Below are positions 15,461 through 23,960 of a DNA stretch of 64,000 nt, in pieces. How positions within the stretch are numbered: the stretch's first letter is position 1; each line of letters opens with the position of its first letter. The position numbers and the translations under genes were made by a program. Below the pieces are notes generated by a model, which was not told the DNA's origin, searched no databases, and worked only from the letters and a program-made list of their open reading frames with translations. This stretch comes from Rhabdothermincola salaria (GTDB taxonomy: Bacteria > Actinomycetota > Acidimicrobiia > Acidimicrobiales > Acidimicrobilacustridaceae). Location: contig NZ_JAJQXW010000001.1 of NCBI RefSeq assembly GCF_021246445.1, positions 248,001 through 312,000 of the forward strand, written 5' to 3'.

Positions 15461-17760
15461 CACCTCCGGGCCCCACCGCGCCTGTCCACGAGTCACCGAC
15501 CCGCCACGCCCCCTGGAACGACCCGGCGGTCATGGGTGAGCGGGCTCGCCGCCCGCGGCCCGCGACCCGCGCGCCGGATCGCAACCGTCGGTCGCGCGCC
15601 CGCGCCGGTGCGGCGGGCGACGAGGGACGGACGTCGACCTCCCGGCCGGATGGCACGACGCGTTCCGACACGGCGATCGAAGGGCGCGCCCGCACCCGCT
15701 CCACACCCGCCTCCCGCAGTGGGCCCGTCCGCGTCGGAGGTCGGGGTGGGGTCGGCGCCGCCGCCCCGCACGACCCTCCGGGAGCGCGTCGACCGCACGT
15801 CCCCTCGCGGGTGGGTGAGGTCCTCTCCCGCCGCCTGGCGGCGGTGCCCGAGGGGGGCCGCCGGCGACGGGCCGCCCGCCGATCGGTCCACGTCGGCGCC
15901 GGCGCCCCGCCCGACCACCGTCGCCGCCTCCTGGCCGTGCTGGCGGTGGTGGGGCTGCTGTTCGCGATCGTGGCGTCCAAGGTCATCGACCTCCAGGTGC
16001 TCAACCCCGACCGCCACCTGGCCTGGGGCGTGGCCCAGCGCTTCGACACGACGGTCCTCGCCGCCGATAGGGGGGCCATCCTCGACCGCAACGGCGCCGA
16101 GCTGGCCGTCTCGCGTCCGACCCGTTCGGTCTTCGTCGACCCCGAGCTGATCGAGGAGCCCGCCGTCGCCGCCTCGGCGGTCGCGCCGCTGCTCGGGCTC
16201 GACGTCGACGAGGTCACCGCCGAGATGGCCGGGGAGGGGCGCTTCGCCTACCTGGCCCGCAAGGTGTCGGCCGACGTCGCCGACCGCATCGCCGCACTGG
16301 GGTTGGCGGGGGTGGCGTTCCTCGACGAGAGCGAGCGGTACCTGCCGGCCGGTGACTCGGCCCGCTCCCTGCTGGGCCAGGTCGACGTCGACAACCAGGG
16401 CATCTCCGGCCTCGAGGCCCAGTTCGGCGACGTGCTCACCGGCACACCCGGGGAGATCCGCTACGAGCGAACCCCGGAGGGCCAGACCATCGCCGTGGGC
16501 GAGCGCGACGTGGTGCCGGCGGTGCCGGGCGACGACCTGATGCTCACCCTCGACCGGTCGATCCAGTTCGAGGCGGAGCGCCTCCTCGCCGAGCAGGTCG
16601 CCGCCGTCGACGCCCAGGGTGGTATCGCCATCGTCAGCCGGCCCGAGACCGGTGAGATCCTGGCCATGGCCAACGTGGTCCGTGACCCCGACAGCGACGA
16701 GGTCGTGATCGGCACCAACAACGCCGCCCTCACCACCCAGTACGAGCCCGGGTCGGTGATGAAGCCGGTCACCATCGGCGCCGCCCTCGAGGACGGCCAC
16801 GTGGAGCCCGGCAGCGAGCTCTACCTGCCGTCGACGCTGCCCATCTACGACTACGAGATCCAGGAGGCCGAGCCCCGCGGCCCGGTCACCTGGGACGTCA
16901 GCCAGATCCTGGCCGACTCGTCCAACGTGGGCACGGTGAAGATCGGCCAGATGCTCGGCCCCGACCGGCTCCACGGCGCCCTGCGCAGCTTCGGGCTGGC
17001 CGAGCCCACCGAGCTGGGGTTCCCCAACGAGGCTCCGGGCGCCCTCCCCGACCCGTCGGACTGGTCCGGCACGTCGCTGGCCACCATCGCCATCGGCCAG
17101 GGCGTCGCCGTGTCGCCGCTGCAGATGCTGCTGGCCTACAACGTGATCGCCAACGACGGTCGCTACGTGGCCCCCAGCCTCGTCGCCGCCACGGTCGACG
17201 GCGACGGCGTGGAACGGCCCTCGGCTCCGCCCACCCCCCGCCAGGTCATCACGCCCGAGACCGCCGCGGAGCTCAACGTCATGATGCGCAGCGTCGTGGA
17301 GACGGGCACCGGCCAGCTGGCGGCCATCCCCGGCTACGAGGTGGCGGGCAAGACCGGCACGGCGTGGAAGCTGCAGGACGGCGGCGGCTACGAGGACGAG
17401 CTGGGCGTGCGCCAGTACCAGTCCACCTTCATCGGGTTCGTGCCTGCACAGCAGCCGGCGCTGTCGGTCTACGTCATGATCGACGAACCGTCCGGCTCGC
17501 GCTACACGGGAGGGGCCACCGCCGCTCCGGTCTTCTCCAAGCTCGGGAGCTTCGCCCTGCGTCGCCTCGGCATCGCCCCCCCGGCCACCGACAGCGCCAA
17601 CGGAGGTGCGGTCGTCGACGGCGGCGTCGGCCCGGCGGCCGCGCCCGGCGTCGAGGCGGTCGGCGAGGTGGGCGAGGACGGTCGTGTCCGCGCCCTGCCC
17701 GCCGGCACCCCGGTGGCCCCACCGAGCACCGTCCCGCACGGCGCCCAGGCCGAGGAGTAG
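15457..17760 (+). CDS. ftsI: Division-specific peptidoglycan transpeptidase (PBP3)
   Basis: A 767-residue class B penicillin-binding protein. The transmembrane segment is at about 158-175, followed by the dimerisation/pedestal domain and the transpeptidase domain. The active-site motifs are intact: S433-V-M-K436, S488-S-N490 and K632-T-G634. It crosslinks septal peptidoglycan with FtsW. The GTG at 15457 overlaps the ftsL stop. Notable is the roughly 157-residue Arg/Pro/Ala/Gly-rich cytoplasmic tail before the membrane segment, longer than in E. coli; a later start is possible but no better-supported one is seen. The C-terminal 60 residues are a low-complexity Gly/Ala/Pro extension. Confidence 0.93.
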   Translation: MTPPGPTAPVHESPTRHAPWNDPAVMGERARRPRPATRAPDRNRRSRARAGAAGDEGRTSTSRPDGTTRSDTAIEGRARTRSTPASRSGPVRVGGRGGVGAAAPHDPPGARRPHVPSRVGEVLSRRLAAVPEGGRRRRAARRSVHVGAGAPPDHRRRLLAVLAVVGLLFAIVASKVIDLQVLNPDRHLAWGVAQRFDTTVLAADRGAILDRNGAELAVSRPTRSVFVDPELIEEPAVAASAVAPLLGLDVDEVTAEMAGEGRFAYLARKVSADVADRIAALGLAGVAFLDESERYLPAGDSARSLLGQVDVDNQGISGLEAQFGDVLTGTPGEIRYERTPEGQTIAVGERDVVPAVPGDDLMLTLDRSIQFEAERLLAEQVAAVDAQGGIAIVSRPETGEILAMANVVRDPDSDEVVIGTNNAALTTQYEPGSVMKPVTIGAALEDGHVEPGSELYLPSTLPIYDYEIQEAEPRGPVTWDVSQILADSSNVGTVKIGQMLGPDRLHGALRSFGLAEPTELGFPNEAPGALPDPSDWSGTSLATIAIGQGVAVSPLQMLLAYNVIANDGRYVAPSLVAATVDGDGVERPSAPPTPRQVITPETAAELNVMMRSVVETGTGQLAAIPGYEVAGKTGTAWKLQDGGGYEDELGVRQYQSTFIGFVPAQQPALSVYVMIDEPSGSRYTGGATAAPVFSKLGSFALRRLGIAPPATDSANGGAVVDGGVGPAAAPGVEAVGEVGEDGRVRALPAGTPVAPPSTVPHGAQAEE

Positions 17761-17766
17761 ACGGCA

Positions 17767-19212
17767 GTGAGGGTCGACGAGGTCGCCTCGGTCCTCCCTG
17801 GAGCCGTCGTGATCGGGGACGCGGCGGCCCCGGTCGCTGACCTGACCCTGGATTCACGCGAGGTCGCCCCGGGGTGGCTGTTCTGCTGCGTGCGGGGCGA
17901 GCACCACGACGGCCACGACTTCGCGGCCACCGCGGTGGCCGCCGGCGCCGCTGCGTTGCTCACCGAACGCCGACTCGACGTGGCCGTCCCCCAGATCGTC
18001 GTGCCCGAGAGCCGGCTGGCCACCGCGCTCGCTGCCGCCCACCTCCACGGGCAGCCGTCGCAGGCCCTCGACGTGGTGGGGGTGACCGGCACCAACGGCA
18101 AGACGACCACCACGCACCTGCTGGGCGCCGTGCTGCGCCGGGCCGGTCGGTCGACGGAGCTCCTCGGCACCCTGTCGGGGGCTCGTACCACGCCCGAGGC
18201 CCCCGACCTCCAACGGCGCCTGGCCCGCTGGCGCGCCGACGGGGTGGACGCGGTGGCCATGGAGGTCTCCTCGCACGCCCTGTCACTGCACCGAGTGGAC
18301 GGCACCCGCTTCCGCGTGGCGGTCTTCACCAACCTCAGCCGCGACCACCTCGACTTCCATCGCAGCGAGCAGGCCTACTTCGAGGCCAAGGCCCGCCTCT
18401 TCACACCCGAGCTGTGCGAGCGGGCCGTCGTCAACCTCGACGACCCCCACGGGCGCCTGCTGGCCGATGCCGCTCTGGTGCCCACCGAGGGCTACCGACT
18501 GGCCGACGCCGAGGACCTGCAGCTCTCCGTCGCCGGCTCCAGCTTCCGGTGGCGGGACCACCCCGTGCGGCTCGGGATCGGTGGTGCCTTCAACGTGGCC
18601 AACGCCCTCGCCGCCGCCGCTGCCGCCCGGCTCCTCGGCGTGCCCGACGACGTGGTCGCCGCCGGGCTCTCGGATCCGGTGGTCGTCCCGGGACGGTTCG
18701 AGATCGTGGACGAGGGCCAGCCCTACGCCGTCATCGTCGACTACGCCCACACCCCCGACGGCCTGGCCCACCTGCTGGCCAGCGTCGCTCCGCTGGTCGG
18801 GCCGGGCGGCGACGCCCCGGGCGCGGCGACGGGCCGGGTCACGGTCGTGTTCGGCTGCGGCGGCGAGCGTGACCGCGAGAAGCGGCCCCTCATGGGCGAG
18901 GTGGCGGCGCAGGGAGCGGATCGGGTAATCCTGACCGCGGACAATTCGCGGGGCGAAGACACCGGAGCCATCATCGACGCAGTGACGCAGGGATTCCACC
19001 GGGCTCGGCCCCGTCGGGCCGACGCCGTGGTGGTGGAGCCCGATCGCCGGACCGCCATCGCCGCCGCGTTGCGCGCGGCCGAGCCCGGCGACGTCGTGGT
19101 CCTGGCCGGCAAGGGCCACGAGGCCACCCAGGACATCGGCGGGGTGCTCACGCCCTTCGACGACCGCCAGGTCGCCCGCGACGAGCTGCGGCGGATCGGG
19201 GGCGCCTCGTGA
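17767..19212 (+). CDS. murE: UDP-MurNAc-L-Ala-D-Glu:diamino acid ligase
   Basis: A 481-residue Mur ligase that adds the third residue to the peptide stem. Motifs: GVTGTNGKTTTTH (ATP loop, from about 105), TTPEAPDLQ, MEVSSHAL, FTNLSRDHLDFH (the conserved Lys follows in YFEAKARLF), CGGERDREKRPLMG and GKGHEATQ. At 392-395 the amino-acid selectivity motif reads DNSR; meso-diaminopimelate-adding enzymes usually have DNPR. I would still guess diaminopimelate, with less certainty. It lies 6 bp after ftsI and overlaps mraY by 4 bp, so no murF separates them. Confidence 0.93.
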   Translation: MRVDEVASVLPGAVVIGDAAAPVADLTLDSREVAPGWLFCCVRGEHHDGHDFAATAVAAGAAALLTERRLDVAVPQIVVPESRLATALAAAHLHGQPSQALDVVGVTGTNGKTTTTHLLGAVLRRAGRSTELLGTLSGARTTPEAPDLQRRLARWRADGVDAVAMEVSSHALSLHRVDGTRFRVAVFTNLSRDHLDFHRSEQAYFEAKARLFTPELCERAVVNLDDPHGRLLADAALVPTEGYRLADAEDLQLSVAGSSFRWRDHPVRLGIGGAFNVANALAAAAAARLLGVPDDVVAAGLSDPVVVPGRFEIVDEGQPYAVIVDYAHTPDGLAHLLASVAPLVGPGGDAPGAATGRVTVVFGCGGERDREKRPLMGEVAAQGADRVILTADNSRGEDTGAIIDAVTQGFHRARPRRADAVVVEPDRRTAIAAALRAAEPGDVVVLAGKGHEATQDIGGVLTPFDDRQVARDELRRIGGAS

Positions 19213-20243
19213 TCCGCCTGCTCGTCGCCGCCGGCGTGGCCCTGGCCGTGTCGCTGATCGGCACCCGCCTGCTCATCACCGCCCTCGAGCGCCGCCAGAT
19301 CGGCCAACCCATCCGGGAGGACGGGCCCGAGGGCCACATCACCAAGGCCGGCACCCCGACGATGGGCGGCGTGGCCATCGTGCTGGCCGCCACCGTCGCC
19401 TGGGGCATCAGCGACCTCTCGGGCGCCGTCTACACCCGGCGAGGTCTGCTGTGCATGGCCGCCATCTTCCTGGCCGGGGTGGTGGGTCTCGTCGACGACG
19501 GGCTCAAGGTCTTCCGGGAGCGCAACCTGGGCCTCAACAAGCGGGCCAAGATCCTCGGTCTGCTCACCGTGGCGGTGGGGTTCTCGGTGAGCATGTTGGT
19601 GTTCACCAACGTGCAGACGACCATCTCCTTCACCCGCTACGACTATCCCGGCTTCGAGCTGGGCGACATCGGGTGGGCCGTCTTCGCGGTCGTGCTGATC
19701 CTCGCCACCACGAACGCCGTGAACCTCACCGACGGGCTCGACGGCCTGGCGGCGGGCTCGTCGATCTTCGCGTTCGCGGCCTACACCGTCATCGCCTTCT
19801 GGGGCTTCCGCCACGAAGGCGTGTACGGCAACGAGAGCTTCCTCGACACCGCAGTGGTCGCCGCGGCCATGCTCGGGGCCTGCGCCGGGTTCCTGTGGTG
19901 GAACGCGGCCCCGGCGAAGATCTTCATGGGCGACACCGGGTCGTTGGCGATCGGCGCCGGCCTGGCCGTCCTGGCGCTGTCGACCAACACCCAGCTGCTG
20001 TTGCCCATCGTCGGTGGTCTGTTCGTGATGGAGACGGTGTCGGTCATCCTCCAGGTCGGCAGCTTCCGGCTCCTCGGTCGCCGCGTCTTCCGCATGGCCC
20101 CTCTCCACCACCACTTCGAGCTGGGTGGTTGGCCGGAGACGACCGTCATCATCCGCCTGTGGATCGTGGCTGGCTTGTTCACCGCGCTGGCGCTCGGTCT
20201 CTACTACGCCGACTTCGTCCGCCTCCCGGGGACGATCGACTGA
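19209..20243 (+). CDS. mraY: Phospho-MurNAc-pentapeptide translocase
   Basis: A 344-residue polytopic membrane enzyme that makes lipid I from UDP-MurNAc-pentapeptide and undecaprenyl phosphate. The family blocks are all present: GTPTMGG, GLVDDGLKV, NAVNLTDGLDGLAAG, FMGDTGSLAIG and MAPLHHHFELGG, including the catalytic Asp residues. About ten hydrophobic segments are visible. The GTG start overlaps the murE stop (GTGA) and the stop overlaps murD (TGATG), so it sits tightly inside the operon. In most dcw clusters murF precedes this gene; here it does not. Confidence 0.96.
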   Translation: MIRLLVAAGVALAVSLIGTRLLITALERRQIGQPIREDGPEGHITKAGTPTMGGVAIVLAATVAWGISDLSGAVYTRRGLLCMAAIFLAGVVGLVDDGLKVFRERNLGLNKRAKILGLLTVAVGFSVSMLVFTNVQTTISFTRYDYPGFELGDIGWAVFAVVLILATTNAVNLTDGLDGLAAGSSIFAFAAYTVIAFWGFRHEGVYGNESFLDTAVVAAAMLGACAGFLWWNAAPAKIFMGDTGSLAIGAGLAVLALSTNTQLLLPIVGGLFVMETVSVILQVGSFRLLGRRVFRMAPLHHHFELGGWPETTVIIRLWIVAGLFTALALGLYYADFVRLPGTID

Positions 20244-21616
20244 TGGGCGCCCGCGACGACACCACGGAGCCGACCCCCCGCCGGGCGCTGGTCATCGGAC
20301 TCGGCATCACCGGCCGCGCCGTCGCCCGTGCTCTGCGAGCGCGCGGGGCCGAGGTCGCGGTGGTCGAGGACCATCCCACCCCCCGCACCGAGGCTGCGGC
20401 ACGATCCCTCGCCGTGGACCTTCTGGCGGCGCCCAGTGCCGACGAGCTCGAGCGGGCAGTGGCGGGGGTCGACGCCGTCCTGCCCAGCCCTGGTGTCCCC
20501 GACGCCCATCCGGTGTTCGCCGCCGCCCGCCGCCTCGAGGTGCCGGTGCGATCGGAGTTCGACCTGGCCCGGGCGTGGGACGACCGGCCGGTCGTGGCCG
20601 TCACCGGCACCGACGGCAAGACCACCGTCACCACCATGGTGACGTCGATGCTGATCGCCGCCGGCCGGCGCGCCGTCGCCTGCGGCAACACCGATGTGCC
20701 CCTGGTGGAGGCGATCGACGACCCTGCCACCGACGTGTTCGTGGTGGAGGCGTCGTCGTTCCGTCTCGGTCACACCCACCGCTTCCGCCCGGCCGTCGCC
20801 GCCTGGCTGAACTTCGCTCCCGACCACCTCGACGTCCACGATTCCCTCGAAGCCTACGAACGGGCCAAGGCGCGCCTGTGGGCCGACCTCCCTGCGGACG
20901 CCGCGGCGGTGGTGAACCTCGACGACCCCGTCGTCCGATCGCACCGGCCCGTTTCCGCCCGGGTCGTCACCTTCGGTCTCGACCCCGACCAGCGACCCGA
21001 CGCCACCGTGCGCGCCGGGCGCTTGGTCGCCGCCGACGGAGTCGACCTCGTCGGCGTCGACGAGCTGCCCAGAGCCCTCCCGCACGATCTCTCCAACGCC
21101 CTCGCCGCGGCCACCGTGGCGAGGTGCGCCGGGGCCGACGTCGAAGCCGTGCGGGGCGTCCTGAGGTCGTTCACCGCCCCGGCCCACCGGGTGCAGGAGG
21201 TGGCGGTCGTCGACGGCGTCCGCTGGTTCGACGACTCCAAGGCCACGACCACCCACGCCACGCTGGCGGCCGTGGCCGGCTTCGACTCGGTGGTCCTGGT
21301 GGCCGGCGGGCGCAACAAGGGCCTCGATCTGGGCGTCCTCGCCGGCACCGTGCCCCCGGTGCGAGCCGTGGTCGCCATGGGGGAGGCCGCCGACGAGGTG
21401 GCCGCCGTGTTCGCCCGCACCGGACTGCCCGTCGAGGTCGTGCGCACCGACATGGGCGACGTGGTGCGAGCCGCCGCCGACCTCGCCCGTCCCGGCGACG
21501 TCGTGGTGCTCTCCCCGGCCTGCACCTCGTTCGACTGGTTCGGCTCCTATGCCGAACGGGGCGACGCCTTCACCCGCGCCGTGCGCACCCTCCACGACGC
21601 GACGGAGCGATCATGA
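20243..21616 (+). CDS. murD: UDP-MurNAc-L-alanine:D-glutamate ligase
   Basis: A 457-residue cytosolic Mur ligase. It has an N-terminal Rossmann domain (VIGLGITGRAVARAL), the ATP loop VTGTDGKTTVTT, the metal/substrate region VVEASSFRLG and FAPDHLDVH, and the C-terminal domain with FDDSKATTTHA and LSPACTSFDWF. TDGKT in the ATP loop, where many MurD enzymes have TNGKS/T, is a mild variation. ATG 20243 overlaps the mraY stop by one base; the stop overlaps the ftsW ATG by 4. Confidence 0.95.
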   Translation: MGARDDTTEPTPRRALVIGLGITGRAVARALRARGAEVAVVEDHPTPRTEAAARSLAVDLLAAPSADELERAVAGVDAVLPSPGVPDAHPVFAAARRLEVPVRSEFDLARAWDDRPVVAVTGTDGKTTVTTMVTSMLIAAGRRAVACGNTDVPLVEAIDDPATDVFVVEASSFRLGHTHRFRPAVAAWLNFAPDHLDVHDSLEAYERAKARLWADLPADAAAVVNLDDPVVRSHRPVSARVVTFGLDPDQRPDATVRAGRLVAADGVDLVGVDELPRALPHDLSNALAAATVARCAGADVEAVRGVLRSFTAPAHRVQEVAVVDGVRWFDDSKATTTHATLAAVAGFDSVVLVAGGRNKGLDLGVLAGTVPPVRAVVAMGEAADEVAAVFARTGLPVEVVRTDMGDVVRAAADLARPGDVVVLSPACTSFDWFGSYAERGDAFTRAVRTLHDATERS

Positions 21617-22824
21617 CCTCCCCCCTGGTCGCCCTGCGTCGGCGGCGCACCGGTCGCAGCCCCGTCGACGGCCCCGACGGTCTGGATCGCGCCGATCGCG
21701 CCGATCGCGCCGAGCGGGTCGAGCGCGAGCCGCTCGGGTCGGGCTCGTCGTTCGCGTGGATGTTCGGGCTGGTGGTGGTGCTCAACCTCATCGGCCTGCT
21801 GATGGTGCTGTCGGCGTCGGCCGTCACCGCCCTCTACGAGTACGGCTCGCCCTGGTACCAGTTCCAGCGCCAGTTCCTGTGGCTGTCCATCGGGTCGGTG
21901 GCCCTGCTCATCGCCTTGCGCATCGACTACCACCGGTGGCGCCGGTACACGCGCCTGGTCCTGCTGGCCGCCATCGCGCTGTTGGTCCTGGTGCTGGTGC
22001 CCGGCGTCGGCGTCGACGCCAACGGCGCCACCCGGTGGTTGGGCTACGGCCCGTTCAGCTTCCAGCCGTCGGAGCTGGCCAAGCTGGCTCTGGTGCTCTT
22101 CGCCGCCGACCTGCTCGCCCGCCGGGGCTCGAAGGTGCGCAACTGGCACCTCGGCCTCAAGCCCGTGATGGTGGTCTTCATCGTCGTGGCCGCGCTGGTG
22201 ATGGCTCAGCCCAACCTGGGCACCACCCTCGTGCTGGCCGCCGTGGTGCTGGTGATGTGCTTCGTGGCCGGGACCCCGACCACCCCCCTTGCGGTCACCA
22301 CCGGCGGTCTGGTGGCCGGCGCCACGTTCTTCGCCTTCTCCGAGCCGTACCGCTTCCGGCGCCTGATGGCCTTCCGTGACCCCTGGGCCGACCCCCTCAA
22401 CCTCGGCTTCCAGACCGTGCAGAGCCAGACCGGGCTGGCCAACGGCGGCCTGCTCGGCACCGGGCTCGGTGAGGGGAGGGCCAAGTGGGGGTTCCTGCCC
22501 GAGGCCCACACGGACTTCATCTACGCCATCATCGGCGAGGAGCTCGGCCTGTTGGGTGCGCTGGCCGTCGTCGCCCTGTTCGTGTTGCTCGGCGTGCTCG
22601 GGGTGCGCACCGCGCTGCGAGCGCCCGATCGCTACGGGATGCTGCTCGCCACCGGGATCACGGCGTGGATCCTCGTCCAGGCCTTCGTGAACATCGGGGC
22701 GGTCGTGGGCGTGCTGCCCATCACCGGCGTCCCGCTGCCGTTCGTGTCGGCCGGCGGGTCCTCGCTGCTGTTCACCATGGCCGGCGCCGGCCTGCTGCTC
22801 AACATCGCCCGCCAGGCGCGCTGA
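21613..22824 (+). CDS. ftsW: Septal peptidoglycan polymerase FtsW (SEDS family)
   Basis: A 403-residue SEDS glycosyltransferase with about ten membrane segments. Diagnostic blocks: NGATRWLGYGPFSFQPSELAKLA, the loop ending EAHTDFIYAIIGEELGLLG, and ITGVPLPFVSAGGSSLL. It polymerises glycan strands from lipid II at the septum together with FtsI. The cytoplasmic N-terminal tail contains a 9-bp triplet repeat (21685-21711) coding DRA units. ATG 21613 overlaps the murD stop (ATGA); the stop overlaps murG (TGATG). Confidence 0.95.
   Translation: MTSPLVALRRRRTGRSPVDGPDGLDRADRADRAERVEREPLGSGSSFAWMFGLVVVLNLIGLLMVLSASAVTALYEYGSPWYQFQRQFLWLSIGSVALLIALRIDYHRWRRYTRLVLLAAIALLVLVLVPGVGVDANGATRWLGYGPFSFQPSELAKLALVLFAADLLARRGSKVRNWHLGLKPVMVVFIVVAALVMAQPNLGTTLVLAAVVLVMCFVAGTPTTPLAVTTGGLVAGATFFAFSEPYRFRRLMAFRDPWADPLNLGFQTVQSQTGLANGGLLGTGLGEGRAKWGFLPEAHTDFIYAIIGEELGLLGALAVVALFVLLGVLGVRTALRAPDRYGMLLATGITAWILVQAFVNIGAVVGVLPITGVPLPFVSAGGSSLLFTMAGAGLLLNIARQAR
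21685..21711 (+). repeat. 9-bp x3 repeat in the ftsW 5' coding region
   Basis: GATCGCGCC occurs three times in perfect tandem, coding three Asp-Arg-Ala units in the cytoplasmic tail of FtsW. In frame, so repeat-number changes would only alter tail length. Confidence 0.8.
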
Positions 22825-23960
22825 TGGGTCGCAGGGCCTCCAGCCCGCTCTCCTGGGCGGTGGTCGCCGGGGGCGGCACCGCTGGGCACGTGCTGCCCGG
22901 GCTCGCCGTGGCCCGGGCCCTCGTCGCCCGGGGTCGTGCGCAGGACTCGATCCACTTCGTGGGCAGCGAGCGGGGGCTCGAGGCCCGCCTGGTCCCCGAG
23001 GCCGGGTTCCGGATCACGCTCCTGCCCGGTCGCGGCATCCAGCGCCGTCTCACGGTGGCCAACATCGGCGCCATCTGGGGTCTGCTGCGGGCCATGGTCG
23101 AGGGGATCGCCCTCATCCGGCGCGAGCGGCCCGCGGTGGTCGTCGTGCTGGGCGGCTACGCCAGCGTGGCGTGCGTGCTCGGCGCCGTGCTGTGGCGGGT
23201 GCCGATCGTGGTGACCGAGCAGAACGCCCGGGCCGGTGCCGCCAACCGCCTCGCCGGCCGGTTCGCCAAGGCCTGTGCGGTGCCCTTCGACGAGACGGAC
23301 CTGCCCCATCGGGTCGTCACCGGCAACCCCGTGCGCTCCGAGGTGCTGGCCGTCGATCGCGTGGCCGACCGGGCCACGGCGCGGGCCGCCCTCGGACTGC
23401 CGGACGACCGCACGGTCGTGGCCGTGGTGACCGGGTCGCTCGGCTCACGCCGGGTCAACGACGCCGTGTGGGGGGCGCTACCCAGGTGGGCCGGCAGGGG
23501 GGACCTCGCCGTGCGCCACGTGCTCGGCAGCCGCGACCACGACGCCGGTCCGCCGCCGGTGCCCGAGATCCCGCCGGACGGTCTGCGCTACCAGGCCGTC
23601 CGCTACGAGGACCACATGGACCAGGTCCTCGCCGCCGCCGACCTGCTGGTGTCGCGGTCGGGAGGGACGACCGTGGCGGAGGTGGCCGAGGTCGGGCTGG
23701 CCTCGGTGCTGGTGCCCTTCCCGGCCGCGCCCCGCGACCACCAGACGGCCAACGCCGCCCCGTTGGTGCGGGCCGGCGCGGCCATCATGGTGCCCGACGT
23801 CGAGCTCGACGCCGACCGGTTGGTCGCCGTCGTCGAACCGCTCCTCGACGACCCGGACCGGTTGGCGTCGATGGGAACGGCCGCCCGTAGCCTCGCCCAT
23901 CCCGATGCCGCCGACCGGGTGGCCGACCTCGTGGAGGAGCACGCCCGCCGTGAGCACTGA
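22824..23960 (+). CDS. murG: Lipid I GlcNAc transferase (lipid II synthase)
   Basis: A 378-residue GT28 glycosyltransferase at the inner face of the membrane. The first glycine-rich loop is VAGGGTAGHVLPGL, with GGYASVACVLGA and the acceptor-side EQNARAGAANR. The second G-loop reads VVTGSLGSRRVND; most MurG proteins have GGS-x-GA there, so one Gly is replaced by Thr. The UDP-GlcNAc-binding block SRSGGTTVAEVAEVGLASVLVPFPAAPRDHQTANA is canonical. It overlaps ftsW by 1 bp and murC by 11 bp. Confidence 0.95.
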   Translation: MGRRASSPLSWAVVAGGGTAGHVLPGLAVARALVARGRAQDSIHFVGSERGLEARLVPEAGFRITLLPGRGIQRRLTVANIGAIWGLLRAMVEGIALIRRERPAVVVVLGGYASVACVLGAVLWRVPIVVTEQNARAGAANRLAGRFAKACAVPFDETDLPHRVVTGNPVRSEVLAVDRVADRATARAALGLPDDRTVVAVVTGSLGSRRVNDAVWGALPRWAGRGDLAVRHVLGSRDHDAGPPPVPEIPPDGLRYQAVRYEDHMDQVLAAADLLVSRSGGTTVAEVAEVGLASVLVPFPAAPRDHQTANAAPLVRAGAAIMVPDVELDADRLVAVVEPLLDDPDRLASMGTAARSLAHPDAADRVADLVEEHARREH

